From JADZAI01 sp964390465 (GTDB taxonomy: Bacteria > Pseudomonadota > Alphaproteobacteria > Micropepsales > Micropepsaceae): a stretch of 64,000 nucleotides of DNA. This document shows positions 17,484-25,508 of the stretch, in pieces. A model generated the notes under the pieces. The model searched no databases, was not told the DNA's origin, and was given only the letters and a program-made list of their open reading frames with translations. The stretch lies in NCBI GenBank assembly GCA_964390465.1, contig CAYMIJ010000004.1:161361-225360 (forward strand). The letters run 5' to 3'. Positions within the stretch are counted from its first letter, which is position 1; each line of letters starts with the position of its first letter. A program made the translations under genes and the position numbers.

Positions 17484-18154
17484 GTGCTGCACCTGATCTA
17501 CGAACCTCCGCCCTGCACATTCCGCCGGGCGATCCGCGAATCTGGCTGCGCGCCCGCCTCCAGCCGCTGAGTGAAGCTGTGGCAGCGTCTGTGCCCATGC
17601 GCGGTGATTTCGATCTCAACCCGGATGACGCCTCGCGTTCGTCGAAAGGCGAAATCCTGCGCCCTGCCGCCGTGCTGGTGCCCATCATCGAACGGCGCGC
17701 GGGGCTTTCCGTCCTGCTCACGCGACGCTCGGCGCACCTGTCCAGTCATGCCGGGCAGGTCGCTTTTCCCGGTGGCCGCGTTGACGAAACTGATGATGGC
17801 GTCATTGGTGCCGCCCTGCGTGAAACTTTTGAGGAAACAGCGATCTCGCCTGCATTCATAGAGCCAGTCGGACTTCTCGACGCCTATGAGACGGGCAGCG
17901 GCTTTATCATCACGCCCGTCGTCGCGGTGCTGCGCGAAGGCTGTACGCCGCGTGCCAACCCGCACGAGGTGGATGAGATTTTCGAGGTACCGCTCGCTTT
18001 CCTGATGGATATTGCCAACCATCAACGTCATTCCGGCATATGGCAGGGCCGCGAAAGGCACTATTATGCGATGCCTTATGACCGCCACCATATCTGGGGC
18101 GCGACGGCGGGCATCATAGTCAATCTGCGCGAGCGTCTTTCTGGAGCATCATGA
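17480..18154 (+). CDS. CoA pyrophosphatase (Nudix)
   Basis: 224 residues from ATG 17480, which overlaps the DUF1285 stop as ATGA; a TTG nine bases upstream is possible but unlikely. The CoA-pyrophosphatase signature LLTRRSAHLSSHAGQVAFPGG (the UPF0035 pattern) leads into the Nudix box GGRVDE then RETFEETA (about 97-120). These enzymes cut CoA and its derivatives to 3',5'-ADP and phosphopantetheine, or act on other nucleotide diphosphates. Gene context with cca suggests nucleotide/RNA housekeeping but does not prove it. Confidence 0.9.
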   Translation: MSAAPDLRTSALHIPPGDPRIWLRARLQPLSEAVAASVPMRGDFDLNPDDASRSSKGEILRPAAVLVPIIERRAGLSVLLTRRSAHLSSHAGQVAFPGGRVDETDDGVIGAALRETFEETAISPAFIEPVGLLDAYETGSGFIITPVVAVLREGCTPRANPHEVDEIFEVPLAFLMDIANHQRHSGIWQGRERHYYAMPYDRHHIWGATAGIIVNLRERLSGAS

Positions 18155-18495
18155 GAATCGCCATCAATATCCTGCTGTTCCTGCTTCCTTTCGTGCTGTT
18201 CTTTCTCTACGCGCGAGCCACGCACACCAAGCGTACCAGCGCAGGTCATGACCCATTGCAGACACCATGGTTCTGGCTGCTGGCAGTGGCGCTCGTTCTT
18301 GCCATTGCGGGTTTTTTCGTCCTGCGTGCCATGACGGATGAGCACACTGGCCACTATGTGCCGGCCCGCATGGGGCCGGATGGCAAACTCATCCCCGGTC
18401 ATTTTGAAGGCGAAGACCATGCACCGCCTTATGTCGCGCCGCCGCATCAACCCGACATGGGCAGGCCCTCATCCACCCCAGCCCCCACGCCATGA
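18151..18495 (+). CDS. DUF6111 family small membrane protein
   Basis: 114 residues. Two hydrophobic segments: about 5-21 (INILLFLLPFVLFFLYARA) and about 42-61 (WFWLLAVALVLAIAGFFVL). A C-terminal soluble tail contains YVPARMGPDGKLIPGHF, the conserved part of DUF6111. The family is found between the Nudix and cca genes in many Alphaproteobacteria, as here, with ATGA overlaps at both ends. Function unknown. Confidence 0.85.
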   Translation: MRIAINILLFLLPFVLFFLYARATHTKRTSAGHDPLQTPWFWLLAVALVLAIAGFFVLRAMTDEHTGHYVPARMGPDGKLIPGHFEGEDHAPPYVAPPHQPDMGRPSSTPAPTP

Positions 18496-19739
18496 CAATG
18501 CATCTGCCGCCGCAGGCCTGGCTGAAAGATACTGCGACCCAGCGCGTCATGGACGCACTTCTGTCCGGTCCCGGGGCAGCGCGTTTCGTCGGCGGCTGTG
18601 TGCGCAATGCGCTTCTGGGCGAACCTGTCGCCGACCTCGACATCGCCACGGACATCCTGCCTGATGAGGTCACACGGCGGCTGACCGCTGCGGGTATCAA
18701 TGTCGTGCCAACGGGCATTGCGCATGGCACGGTCACGGCGATTGCCGATCACAGGCCTTTTGAGATTACTACGCTTAGACGTGATGTCAGCACCGATGGT
18801 CGGCGCGCGACGGTGGCGTTCACGACAGACTGGTACGAAGACGCCGCCCGGCGTGACTTCACCTTCAACGCGCTCTATGCCGACCGCGACGGGGCGGTCA
18901 CGGACATGACCGGCGGCCTCGATGATCTCACCGCGCGCCGCGTGCGCTTCATCGGGGTGGCCGACGAGCGCATCGCCGAGGATTACCTGCGCATCCTGCG
19001 CTTCTTCCGTTTCCACGCCTGGTATGGACGCGGTGAGATGGACCGTGCGGCTCTTGCTGCCTGCGCCGAAGGCAAGGCTGGCATGGCCGCGCTTTCGGGC
19101 GAGCGGATCCATGCAGAGCTGCTAAAACTGCTTGCCGCGCCTGACCCGGTGCCTGCGCTGCGGCAGATGACCGCGACCGGCATCATGGATGAAGTCGTGC
19201 CGGGCCCGCTCGACATGGAGCGGCTCAACCGGCTCGTGCAGATCGAGGAAACGCAGCTGTTCGTGAAGGCTGACGCGCTGCTGCGTCTGGGCGCGCTGAT
19301 CTCTGGCGGTCCTGACGAGCGCCGCCAGCATCTCGTCAACCGCCTGCGTTTTTCAAACGCGGAAGCCGCCCGGCTGAAAGCGTTTGATCCGCGCGATGTG
19401 AGGATCATGTCTTACATGTCGGTGCGCGAGGTGCGCCGTGCGCTCTATCGCCTGACGCCGCAGGTGTTCCGTGATCGGGTCATGCTGGGATGGGCCGCCG
19501 ACCGCAAGGCAACGAATGCGATTCAGTGGCGCGCTCTGCTGGCGATGGCAGATTCATGGGTGAAGCCTGAACTGCCACTGACCGGCCACGATGTGATGGC
19601 GGCGGGCGTGCCGAACGGACCCGATGTCGGGCGCATCCTTTCGGAAGTCGAAGACTGGTGGGTGGACGCCGACTTCACCGACGACAAATTCTCGGTGATC
19701 GAGCGCCTGAAAGCCATCGTCACCGCGACGGTGTATTAA
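18492..19739 (+). CDS. cca: CCA tRNA nucleotidyltransferase
   Basis: 415 residues, the class II size. The head domain has FVGGCVRNALLGEPVADLDIAT, containing the GG-x-VR nucleotide-binding loop and the catalytic DxD, then RDFTFNALY and the RNA-binding helices with YLRILRFFRFHAWYG. It adds or repairs the 3' CCA of tRNAs in the cytoplasm. The canonical GGxVRD is VRN here. It is last in the DUF1285 operon; its stop overlaps by 3 bases the stop of the convergent lipoprotein gene. Confidence 0.95.
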   Translation: MTMHLPPQAWLKDTATQRVMDALLSGPGAARFVGGCVRNALLGEPVADLDIATDILPDEVTRRLTAAGINVVPTGIAHGTVTAIADHRPFEITTLRRDVSTDGRRATVAFTTDWYEDAARRDFTFNALYADRDGAVTDMTGGLDDLTARRVRFIGVADERIAEDYLRILRFFRFHAWYGRGEMDRAALAACAEGKAGMAALSGERIHAELLKLLAAPDPVPALRQMTATGIMDEVVPGPLDMERLNRLVQIEETQLFVKADALLRLGALISGGPDERRQHLVNRLRFSNAEAARLKAFDPRDVRIMSYMSVREVRRALYRLTPQVFRDRVMLGWAADRKATNAIQWRALLAMADSWVKPELPLTGHDVMAAGVPNGPDVGRILSEVEDWWVDADFTDDKFSVIERLKAIVTATVY

Positions 19740-20131
19740 GGCCTCTGGCCCTTGGGGAGATTGGCGACTTCGTCGTCGCTGAGTTTGCGGATGGAGTCCG
19801 CGGCACACGACAGCGGGCCGGTCGGGCCGGGCGCGTTGATGGTGATGTCCACCCCCGTGCACACCTGCGCACTACCCGCCGTTTCGAGCGCGATGGCGCT
19901 GGTCGCCCAGGTGAGGTTTGGGCACACGCCCAGCAGTTTGATCTGATAGATGCCGCCCTGCGCCTTCAGGTTCACCGTCTCGCGGTCCACGACGGCGTAA
20001 TTCGTCACCGTATTCGCATTGAAGCACACGTGCGGCCCCAGATCGCGCGCACCTTGTGTGGACGAACACCCTGCCAGCGCCAGAAAGGCGCCGACCGCAA
20101 GCGCGGTGTGGAGGTGAGGTCTGCCTGTCAT
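19736..20131 (-). CDS. DUF6491-like small lipoprotein
   Basis: 131 residues from ATG 20131. Basic start MTGRPHLHT, hydrophobic stretch and lipobox LALAGC (Cys 22), so a lipid-anchored periplasmic protein processed by Lgt/LspA is expected. The mature part has FNANTVTNYAVVDRETVNL and VCPNLTWATSAIAL, with three more Cys likely in disulfides; this pattern fits DUF6491 proteins. The reading frame stays open far upstream (to 20968) but that is the reverse of the gene at 20198. Function unknown. Confidence 0.8.
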   Translation of the reverse strand: MTGRPHLHTALAVGAFLALAGCSSTQGARDLGPHVCFNANTVTNYAVVDRETVNLKAQGGIYQIKLLGVCPNLTWATSAIALETAGSAQVCTGVDITINAPGPTGPLSCAADSIRKLSDDEVANLPKGQRP

Positions 20132-20197
20132 GCGTACGCTCCGCCGCGTGTGATTTAACGTCTTATGGTCTAGAATGATTTGGGCGGCGAGGGGAAG

Positions 20198-20782
20198 ATG
20201 CAGCAGAACCGCATCGCGCAGGCGATGAAAACAGCGAAGACCATGCGTGATGCCGCCAGCCGGATGAAAGCCGCTTTGCCAGGCCGAGGGAAGAAACCGT
20301 TCTCGTTCTGGCAGGTCATTCTGGTCATCGGCGTCCTGTTTTTCTTCGCACCCATTCTTCTCCCCCTGTTCATCCTGTTTGTGTTTTTCTCCCCGAAGCG
20401 CAAACGTGCCGATGCGGGCGCAGACGCAGTGATGCCAGAGGTAAAGCCTGCGGCCGCGAACACCGATGCGATCGTCGCCTATGAATTGGCGCGCGCGAAG
20501 GCCCGGCCACCCAAGACCGCGCCGTCTGCGGCTGTCAGGCCCACACCACGCATGGCGGCGCAGGATCAGGGCCGGGCACGGATCGAGGCAATGCAGCCCA
20601 ACCCGGATGGCACCTATGAGCTTGACCTGCATGTGTCGCCGCGCAGCCGGGCCTCGTATGGTCTGACGGTTGCACTGGTGGTGCCACCCGAACACACGGG
20701 CCGCATCCGGCGCGGCGGCTATCTGCAGGCTCTGCTGAGGCCGGATGACCCAGCGTGGATCGACATCGACTGGAGCAAATGA
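20198..20782 (+). CDS. hypothetical single-span membrane protein
   Basis: 194 residues from ATG 20198, directly after GAGGGGAAG; a TTG 18 bases earlier is the only other option. A basic N-terminal region (MKTAKTMRDAASRMKAAL) precedes one strong TM segment (about 37-64, FWQVILVIGVLFFFAPILL onward) with PKRKR just after it, then an Ala/Pro-rich linker and a C-terminal soluble domain ending DDPAWIDIDWSK. Topology suggests an inner-membrane protein with a soluble C-terminal domain. No family is recognised. A terminator follows. Confidence 0.75.
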   Translation: MQQNRIAQAMKTAKTMRDAASRMKAALPGRGKKPFSFWQVILVIGVLFFFAPILLPLFILFVFFSPKRKRADAGADAVMPEVKPAAANTDAIVAYELARAKARPPKTAPSAAVRPTPRMAAQDQGRARIEAMQPNPDGTYELDLHVSPRSRASYGLTVALVVPPEHTGRIRRGGYLQALLRPDDPAWIDIDWSK

Positions 20783-20786
20783 AAAC

Positions 20787-20805
20787 GCCGGGGTTTGGCC
20801 CCGGC
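20787..20805 (+). terminator. hairpin terminator after the 20198 gene
   Basis: Perfect 7-bp stem GCCGGGG/CCCCGGC around loop TTTGG, starting 5 bases after the stop codon of the upstream gene. The run of T after it is short (ATTTG), so termination may be partial. Confidence 0.6.
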
Positions 20806-20858
20806 ATTTGATGGATGGATTGGGGAGCGGGGTGGTGCCCCGCGCCGGGCAGGTCAGA

Positions 20859-20978
20859 TCACCCCCGGAAGCGGGCGGCGGCCTTGCCCATAAGCAGGCT
20901 CTCGGTTGAACCGATCTCGCCATTGGCGGTGATGCCGAAGGACCAGCCCCTGGTGGTGTTGACCACAAGGCCCGCCTC
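20859..20978 (-). pseudogene. possible remnant of a lost gene
   Basis: Reading the minus strand gives a protein-like 39-residue stretch (EAGLVVNTTRGWSFG ... SLLMGKAAARFRG) ending in a stop at 20859. The codon just before it is a stop, there is no start codon with an RBS, and no family was recognised. Composition looks like genuine coding sequence cut at its 5' end. The rest of 20806-21100 shows only a GCGGGG/CCCCGC hairpin (20827-20843) and no other gene. Confidence 0.3.
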
Positions 20979-21100
20979 TTACACGGTCTTCCTTACTGTC
21001 GCGGCAGTACGATCTCGGCGCCTTGTGACAGGCTCGGTCCTTGAGTTCACGCCATGATGACGTCAGTGTCGCGGCATAAAAACATCGGACGGAAACAGTC

Positions 21101-22042
21101 ATGGCATTGATAGAGGTCACTGAATACACAGACTATGTCTGCTCATCGGCGTGGGGGATGGAGCCGTATTTCCGGCGACTGGAATGGCGTTTCGGGCCGC
21201 ATCTGAAGTGGCGCAAGGTGATGGGTGGCCTGGTGGGCGATGTCTCGGAAGGCCGCGAAGGCTGGACCCGTGTTTCAGGCGCTGAACCCATGCGTGCTTA
21301 TTGGCGGCGCGTGTGGAAGATCACCTGCATGCCTTATCCCAACCCTATGCACATCATGATGGAATCGACCGACGATGGTGGGCGCGCCGTCAAGGCGGCT
21401 GAGCTTCAGGGGCAGGAGATCGCCGCTGCTGTTCTGCGCCGTCTGCGCGAGCAGGTTTTCATTTTCGGCATCGGACCGCAGACGCCCGACGAGTTTGTCG
21501 AGGCGGCCAAGGGTATTCCCGGCCTCGACATGGATCGCTGGCGCACTGACATGGCCAGCCCTGAAGTGGCGGCAGCTTTTCGTGCCGATTGGGAAGAAAC
21601 GCGCCGGCCCAACGAATTCATCCGCAATCTCAAGCAGGAAGGCCCGATGAATGGCGAGATGAAGCATTCCGAAGGGCATGACCGCTATTCGCTGCCGACC
21701 TTCATCTTCCGGGGTCCGGGCGGTGAGCACACCGTGGCGGGTTATATTCCTTATGAACACTATGAGGAGGCCCTGAAGAACGCGCTGCCGGAATCGGCAC
21801 GCACACCGCGCCCTGATCCGACCCCGGAACAGGCCCTGTCACATTGGGGCTGTCTGACAGCAAAGGAACTGGAATTCCTATGTGGTGAAGGCTCCGTGCC
21901 GCCTGTCGATGCCGTCACCCATGACTGGGGTGACGGGCTGGTTTATTTCTCCCCGAAGGAAGCTGCCGCGCGCGGGATCGGCGTCAAAGCGGCCAGTGGC
22001 CGACCAAACCAAAGTCAGCCAGACCTTCCCACGTCAGCTTGA
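21101..22042 (+). CDS. DsbA-fold (FrnE-like) protein lacking CXXC
   Basis: 313 residues. The N-terminus IEVTEYTDYVCSSAWGMEPYF follows the FrnE/DsbA pattern (beta strand, active-site loop, then WGxEP), but the redox motif CPxC is CSSA, leaving a single cysteine. Downstream, the helical insertion, PTFIFRG and the C-terminal HWGCL segment complete a thioredoxin-fold DSBA family member. With one active-site Cys it may act as an isomerase/glutathione-type protein or not be redox active. The 3' end overlaps the convergent TerC gene by 59 bases. Confidence 0.75.
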   Translation: MALIEVTEYTDYVCSSAWGMEPYFRRLEWRFGPHLKWRKVMGGLVGDVSEGREGWTRVSGAEPMRAYWRRVWKITCMPYPNPMHIMMESTDDGGRAVKAAELQGQEIAAAVLRRLREQVFIFGIGPQTPDEFVEAAKGIPGLDMDRWRTDMASPEVAAAFRADWEETRRPNEFIRNLKQEGPMNGEMKHSEGHDRYSLPTFIFRGPGGEHTVAGYIPYEHYEEALKNALPESARTPRPDPTPEQALSHWGCLTAKELEFLCGEGSVPPVDAVTHDWGDGLVYFSPKEAAARGIGVKAASGRPNQSQPDLPTSA

Positions 22043-22604
22043 CGGCCACATAAACGATCACCGCCAAGCCTAACCAGGCAATCCAGCGATGGCGTTCGAG
22101 CAACCGCGCGATCAGCGTGGCTGCGACCGCCATCAGGATTATGGAAACGATCAGGCCAACGATCAGTACCCATTCATGGCCGCCTGCGGCGCTGGCCACC
22201 GCCAGAACGTTGTCCAACGACATGGAGATGTCGGCGACGGCGATCTGGGTGATGGCCCGCAATAGCCGTGTTTCTCCTCCGCTGGTATTCTGTCCGATCC
22301 CGTCAAGACTGTGGGCCGGCCGCAGCAGGTCCTGCAGGAAGCGCCAGCACACCCAGACGAGCAGTAACCCGCCCGCCAGTTTGACGCCTTTCACCTCTAG
22401 CAACTGCACTGTGGCCAGAGCGAAGGCGATGCGCATCACAACCGCAACGCCAATGCCCAGCACGATCACCTTGCGTCGCAGCTCTGGTGCCACGCTTGCG
22501 GCGGCGAGCCCTACGACGATGGCATTATCGCCTGCCAGGACCAGATCAATGACCAGCACCTGCCACAGGGCAGCAAGTTCCTCAGGTGAAATCCAGTTGA
22601 ACAT
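21984..22604 (-). CDS. TerC/YjbE family membrane protein
   Basis: 206 residues with about six TM segments. The paired signature acidic motifs are present: LVIDLVLAGDNAIVVGLA (about 18-35) and VADISMSLDNVLAVAS (about 122-137), which are the metal-binding repeats of the TerC superfamily. The short YjbE-like branch is linked to manganese efflux or metal homeostasis. It is 13 bases downstream of hemF on the same strand, so it may be cotranscribed. Its C-terminal coding region overlaps the convergent DsbA-fold gene. Confidence 0.88.
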   Translation of the reverse strand: MFNWISPEELAALWQVLVIDLVLAGDNAIVVGLAAASVAPELRRKVIVLGIGVAVVMRIAFALATVQLLEVKGVKLAGGLLLVWVCWRFLQDLLRPAHSLDGIGQNTSGGETRLLRAITQIAVADISMSLDNVLAVASAAGGHEWVLIVGLIVSIILMAVAATLIARLLERHRWIAWLGLAVIVYVAVKLTWEGLADFGLVGHWPL

Positions 22605-22617
22605 GGATCCTCTTTGA

Positions 22618-23463
22618 CTATGGCCAGCGGGCTTCGGGCGGCATGGACATCAGGATAGCTTCCGTATTGCCGCCGGTTTTCAGACCGAACTGTGTGCCGC
22701 GATCATAGAGCAGATTGAACTCAACGTAACGGCCTCGTCGCACGAGCTGATGCATGCGCTCGGCATCTGACCAGGGCCGTTCCATGTGCCGGGCGACAAG
22801 GCGCGGATAGACATCAAGGAAAGCCAGCCCCACATCGCGCGTAAAGGCGAAGTCGGCGCTCCATTCGCCCGTATTAAGCTGGTCATAGAAAATGCCGCCT
22901 GCGCCGCGCGGTTCATTGCGGTGGGGCAGGAAGAAGTATTCATCGCACCATTTGCTGAAGCGCGCATAATAATCAGGCCCATGCGCGTCACATGCTTTTT
23001 GAAGCGCCGCATGGAAGTCGCGCCTGTCGTCCTCGTTCGGAAACATCGGCGTCAGGTCGGCCCCGCCGCCGAACCAGGCTTTGGTCGTGACGATATGGCG
23101 TGTGTTCATATGCACGGCAGGCACATGCGGGTTCTGCATATGCGCGACCAGAGAAATACCCGATGCCCAGAAGCGCGGGTCATCGCTTGCACCGGGAATC
23201 GTTTTGGCGAAGTCGGGCGCGAATCGCCCTTCGACCGTTGAAATATTGACGCCGACCTTTTCAAAAACCCGCCCACGCATAATCGACATGACACCGCCGC
23301 CGCCATCAGCGCGTTGCCAGGGTGTGCGCTCAAACCGCCCGGCTGGGCGATTCGCCAACTGGCCCTGATGGGCATCCTCCAGGGCTTCAAAAGCCCCACA
23401 TATGCGGTCGCGCAGTTCGGCGAACCATTGAGCGGCGCGGGTTTTGCGGGCGTCGGTGTCCAT
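22618..23463 (-). CDS. hemF: oxygen-dependent coproporphyrinogen III oxidase
   Basis: 281 residues from ATG 23463 (MDTDARKTRAAQWF); an open upstream extension to 23517 lacks an RBS. Family motifs are intact: GGGVMSIMRGRVFEKVGVN, SLVAHMQNPHVPAVHMNTRH, WFGGGADLTP, KWCDEYFFLPHR and the C-terminal EFNLLYDRGTQFGLKTGGN. It performs the two oxidative decarboxylations making protoporphyrinogen IX in haem synthesis. The gene is divergent from the cytochrome bc1 operon, a sensible haem-supply pairing, and shares the 23464-23640 promoter region. Confidence 0.96.
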   Translation of the reverse strand: MDTDARKTRAAQWFAELRDRICGAFEALEDAHQGQLANRPAGRFERTPWQRADGGGGVMSIMRGRVFEKVGVNISTVEGRFAPDFAKTIPGASDDPRFWASGISLVAHMQNPHVPAVHMNTRHIVTTKAWFGGGADLTPMFPNEDDRRDFHAALQKACDAHGPDYYARFSKWCDEYFFLPHRNEPRGAGGIFYDQLNTGEWSADFAFTRDVGLAFLDVYPRLVARHMERPWSDAERMHQLVRRGRYVEFNLLYDRGTQFGLKTGGNTEAILMSMPPEARWP

Positions 23464-23640
23464 GCCTGACCCAATAACGAAGGTGCGGCGTGTGGAAAAG
23501 CGTCTTGGCAGACTCAAACGAACAGTTTAGGCACAGGGAACGGGCCGGGGGGTGCCGTTAGGGTCGCAGATTTCTGTCGAAATCGGTGGCCCGGCGATGT
23601 ATGCCCCTGCCCAGGGTAATGAGATTCCAGGGGTCTGCCC

Positions 23641-24168
23641 GTGTCATCAGCAGCTGAGCACCACGACGACGCATCGCGCCGTGATTTTCTTTATGTCTTT
23701 TCGGGCACTGCCGCCGCAGTCGGCGTTGGAGTGACCGCATGGCCGTTCATCGACCAGATGAACCCAAGCGCCGCCACCAAGGCGTTGGCAACCACCGAGG
23801 TTGACCTCGCGCCTATCCAGCCGGGCCAGCAGATCACAGTGATCTGGCAGGGTAAGCCTGTTTGGGTGCGGCGCCGCACACCTGAGGAGATCGCCCAGGT
23901 CCGTTCCATGGCGATGAGCGAACTCAAAGACCCGGAGCCAGACGAAGAGCGGGTGAAGAAGGCTGAGTGGCTGATCGTCATCGCCTCGTGCACGCATCTC
24001 CAATGCATTCCCAACCGCGACAATGCCGCGCAGCAGGGCGGTTATCTCTGCGCCTGTCATGGTTCGGTCTATGACGCATCGGCCCGCATCCTGCGCGGCC
24101 CGGCCCCGAAGAATCTCGCGGTGCCGAAATATGACTTCCTCTCCGACACGCTCGTCCGCATCGGCTAA
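23641..24168 (+). CDS. petA: ubiquinol-cytochrome c reductase iron-sulfur (Rieske) subunit
   Basis: 175 residues from GTG 23641 (AGGGG upstream). A twin-arginine signal-anchor SRRDFLYVFSG (12-22) leads to one TM. The 2Fe-2S boxes are C117-T-H-L-Q-C122 and C137-A-C-H140-G-S, so cluster ligands (C117, H119, C137, H140) and the disulfide pair (C122, C139) are all kept. The residue between Leu and the second Cys is Gln, where the bc1 family consensus CTHLGC has Gly. First gene of petABC, 14 bases before petB. Confidence 0.95.
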   Translation: MSSAAEHHDDASRRDFLYVFSGTAAAVGVGVTAWPFIDQMNPSAATKALATTEVDLAPIQPGQQITVIWQGKPVWVRRRTPEEIAQVRSMAMSELKDPEPDEERVKKAEWLIVIASCTHLQCIPNRDNAAQQGGYLCACHGSVYDASARILRGPAPKNLAVPKYDFLSDTLVRIG

Positions 24169-24182
24169 CGGGACAAGACAAC

Positions 24183-25493
24183 ATGGCCTCAGGACCTTCG
24201 ACCTACACGCCGACCAACGGCCTTACGCGCTGGCTTGATGCGCGTTTGCCCATTCTGCGCTTTGCGAATGACAATCTGCTGTCGTTCCCCACGCCCAAGA
24301 ACCTGAACTATTCGTACACGTTCGGCGCGGTGTTGTTTTATTGCCTTATTGTGCAGATCGTCACCGGCATCGTGCTGGCAATGCACTTCGTTCCCAACAC
24401 GGCGATGGCGTTCAACAGCGTCGAGTACATCATGCGCGACGTGAACTACGGATGGCTGCTGCGCTATATCCACATGAACGGCGCGTCGTTCTTCTTCATC
24501 GCCGTCTATATCCACATTTTCCGCGGCATCTATTACGGTTCCTACAAGGATCCGCGCGAGATCCTGTGGATTCTCGGCGTGCTCATCTTCCTGCTGATGA
24601 TGGCAACCGGCTTCCTTGGTTACACGCTGCCCTGGTCACAGATGTCTCTATGGGGCGCGACCGTGATCACCAACCTGCTCGGCGCGGTGCTGGGTCAGGA
24701 CATCACCGAATGGTTGTGGGGCGGCTTCTCGGTTGACAACCCCACATTGCAGCGCTTTTTCTCGCTGCACTATCTACTGCCGTTCGTGATTTTGGGCGTT
24801 TCTGCGCTGCATGTGTGGGCGCTGCATCATGTCGGCAACAACAACCCGACAGGCATCGACCCCAAAGGCCCGCAGGACACAGTGCCTTTGATGCCGTATT
24901 ACACCGCGAAGTACTATTTCGTGATCGCCCTGTTCACCGTCGCCTTCGCCGCCGTGGTGTTCTACCTGCCTAACATTTTCGGCCATGCTGACCATTATGT
25001 GCCTGGGGATCCCCTCAAGACACCTGCGCATATCGCGCCTGAATGGTACCTGGGTGCCTTCTATGCGATGCTGCGTGCCATGGACTTCAACTTCCTGTTC
25101 CTTGACTCAAAGGTGCTGGGCGTTCTGGTCATGCTAGGTGCGATCGGTGTCCTGTTCATCGTGCCATGGCTCGACACATCCAAGGTGCGGTCGGCCAATT
25201 ACCGTCCGGTCTTCTGGTGGTGCTTCTGGATTTTCGTTCTCGACTATGCGGTTCTCAGCTGGGCCGGTCTTCAGCCAGCCGGTATCGTGCTGCTGCAGAC
25301 GGGGGTCGACGTCGATGGTGCAGCAACTGGGTTCAACATCACGCATCTGTCGCAGATCGGGACGGCCATTTATTTCGGTTTCTTCCTGGTGATCATGCCA
25401 CTGCTCGGCCTGTTCGAGACACCGCGCCCGCTGCCCGCCAGCATCTCGCAGGCGGTTCTGGCCAAGAATGCCAAGACCGAGAGCCTCGCGTAA
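24183..25493 (+). CDS. petB: cytochrome b of the bc1 complex
   Basis: 436 residues with eight TM segments. The four bis-His haem ligands are H97 and H111 (YIHMNG, YIHIFRG) and H196 and H210 (SLHYLLPF, SALHVWAL), each pair 14 apart. The Qo-site motif PEWY occurs in HIAPEWYLGAFYAM. This subunit carries both quinone sites of the proton-translocating ubiquinol:cytochrome c reductase in the inner membrane. Spacing of 15 bases to petC with an AAGGAG RBS immediately after the petB stop confirms the operon. Confidence 0.97.
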   Translation: MASGPSTYTPTNGLTRWLDARLPILRFANDNLLSFPTPKNLNYSYTFGAVLFYCLIVQIVTGIVLAMHFVPNTAMAFNSVEYIMRDVNYGWLLRYIHMNGASFFFIAVYIHIFRGIYYGSYKDPREILWILGVLIFLLMMATGFLGYTLPWSQMSLWGATVITNLLGAVLGQDITEWLWGGFSVDNPTLQRFFSLHYLLPFVILGVSALHVWALHHVGNNNPTGIDPKGPQDTVPLMPYYTAKYYFVIALFTVAFAAVVFYLPNIFGHADHYVPGDPLKTPAHIAPEWYLGAFYAMLRAMDFNFLFLDSKVLGVLVMLGAIGVLFIVPWLDTSKVRSANYRPVFWWCFWIFVLDYAVLSWAGLQPAGIVLLQTGVDVDGAATGFNITHLSQIGTAIYFGFFLVIMPLLGLFETPRPLPASISQAVLAKNAKTESLA

Positions 25494-25508
25494 GGAGTGA
25501 TGAGACAC

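Noticed and set aside
20132..20968. Upstream extension (to 410 residues) of the minus-strand lipoprotein frame
   Set aside because: The extension is the reverse complement of the gene at 20198, and the lipoprotein has a clean signal starting at 20131.
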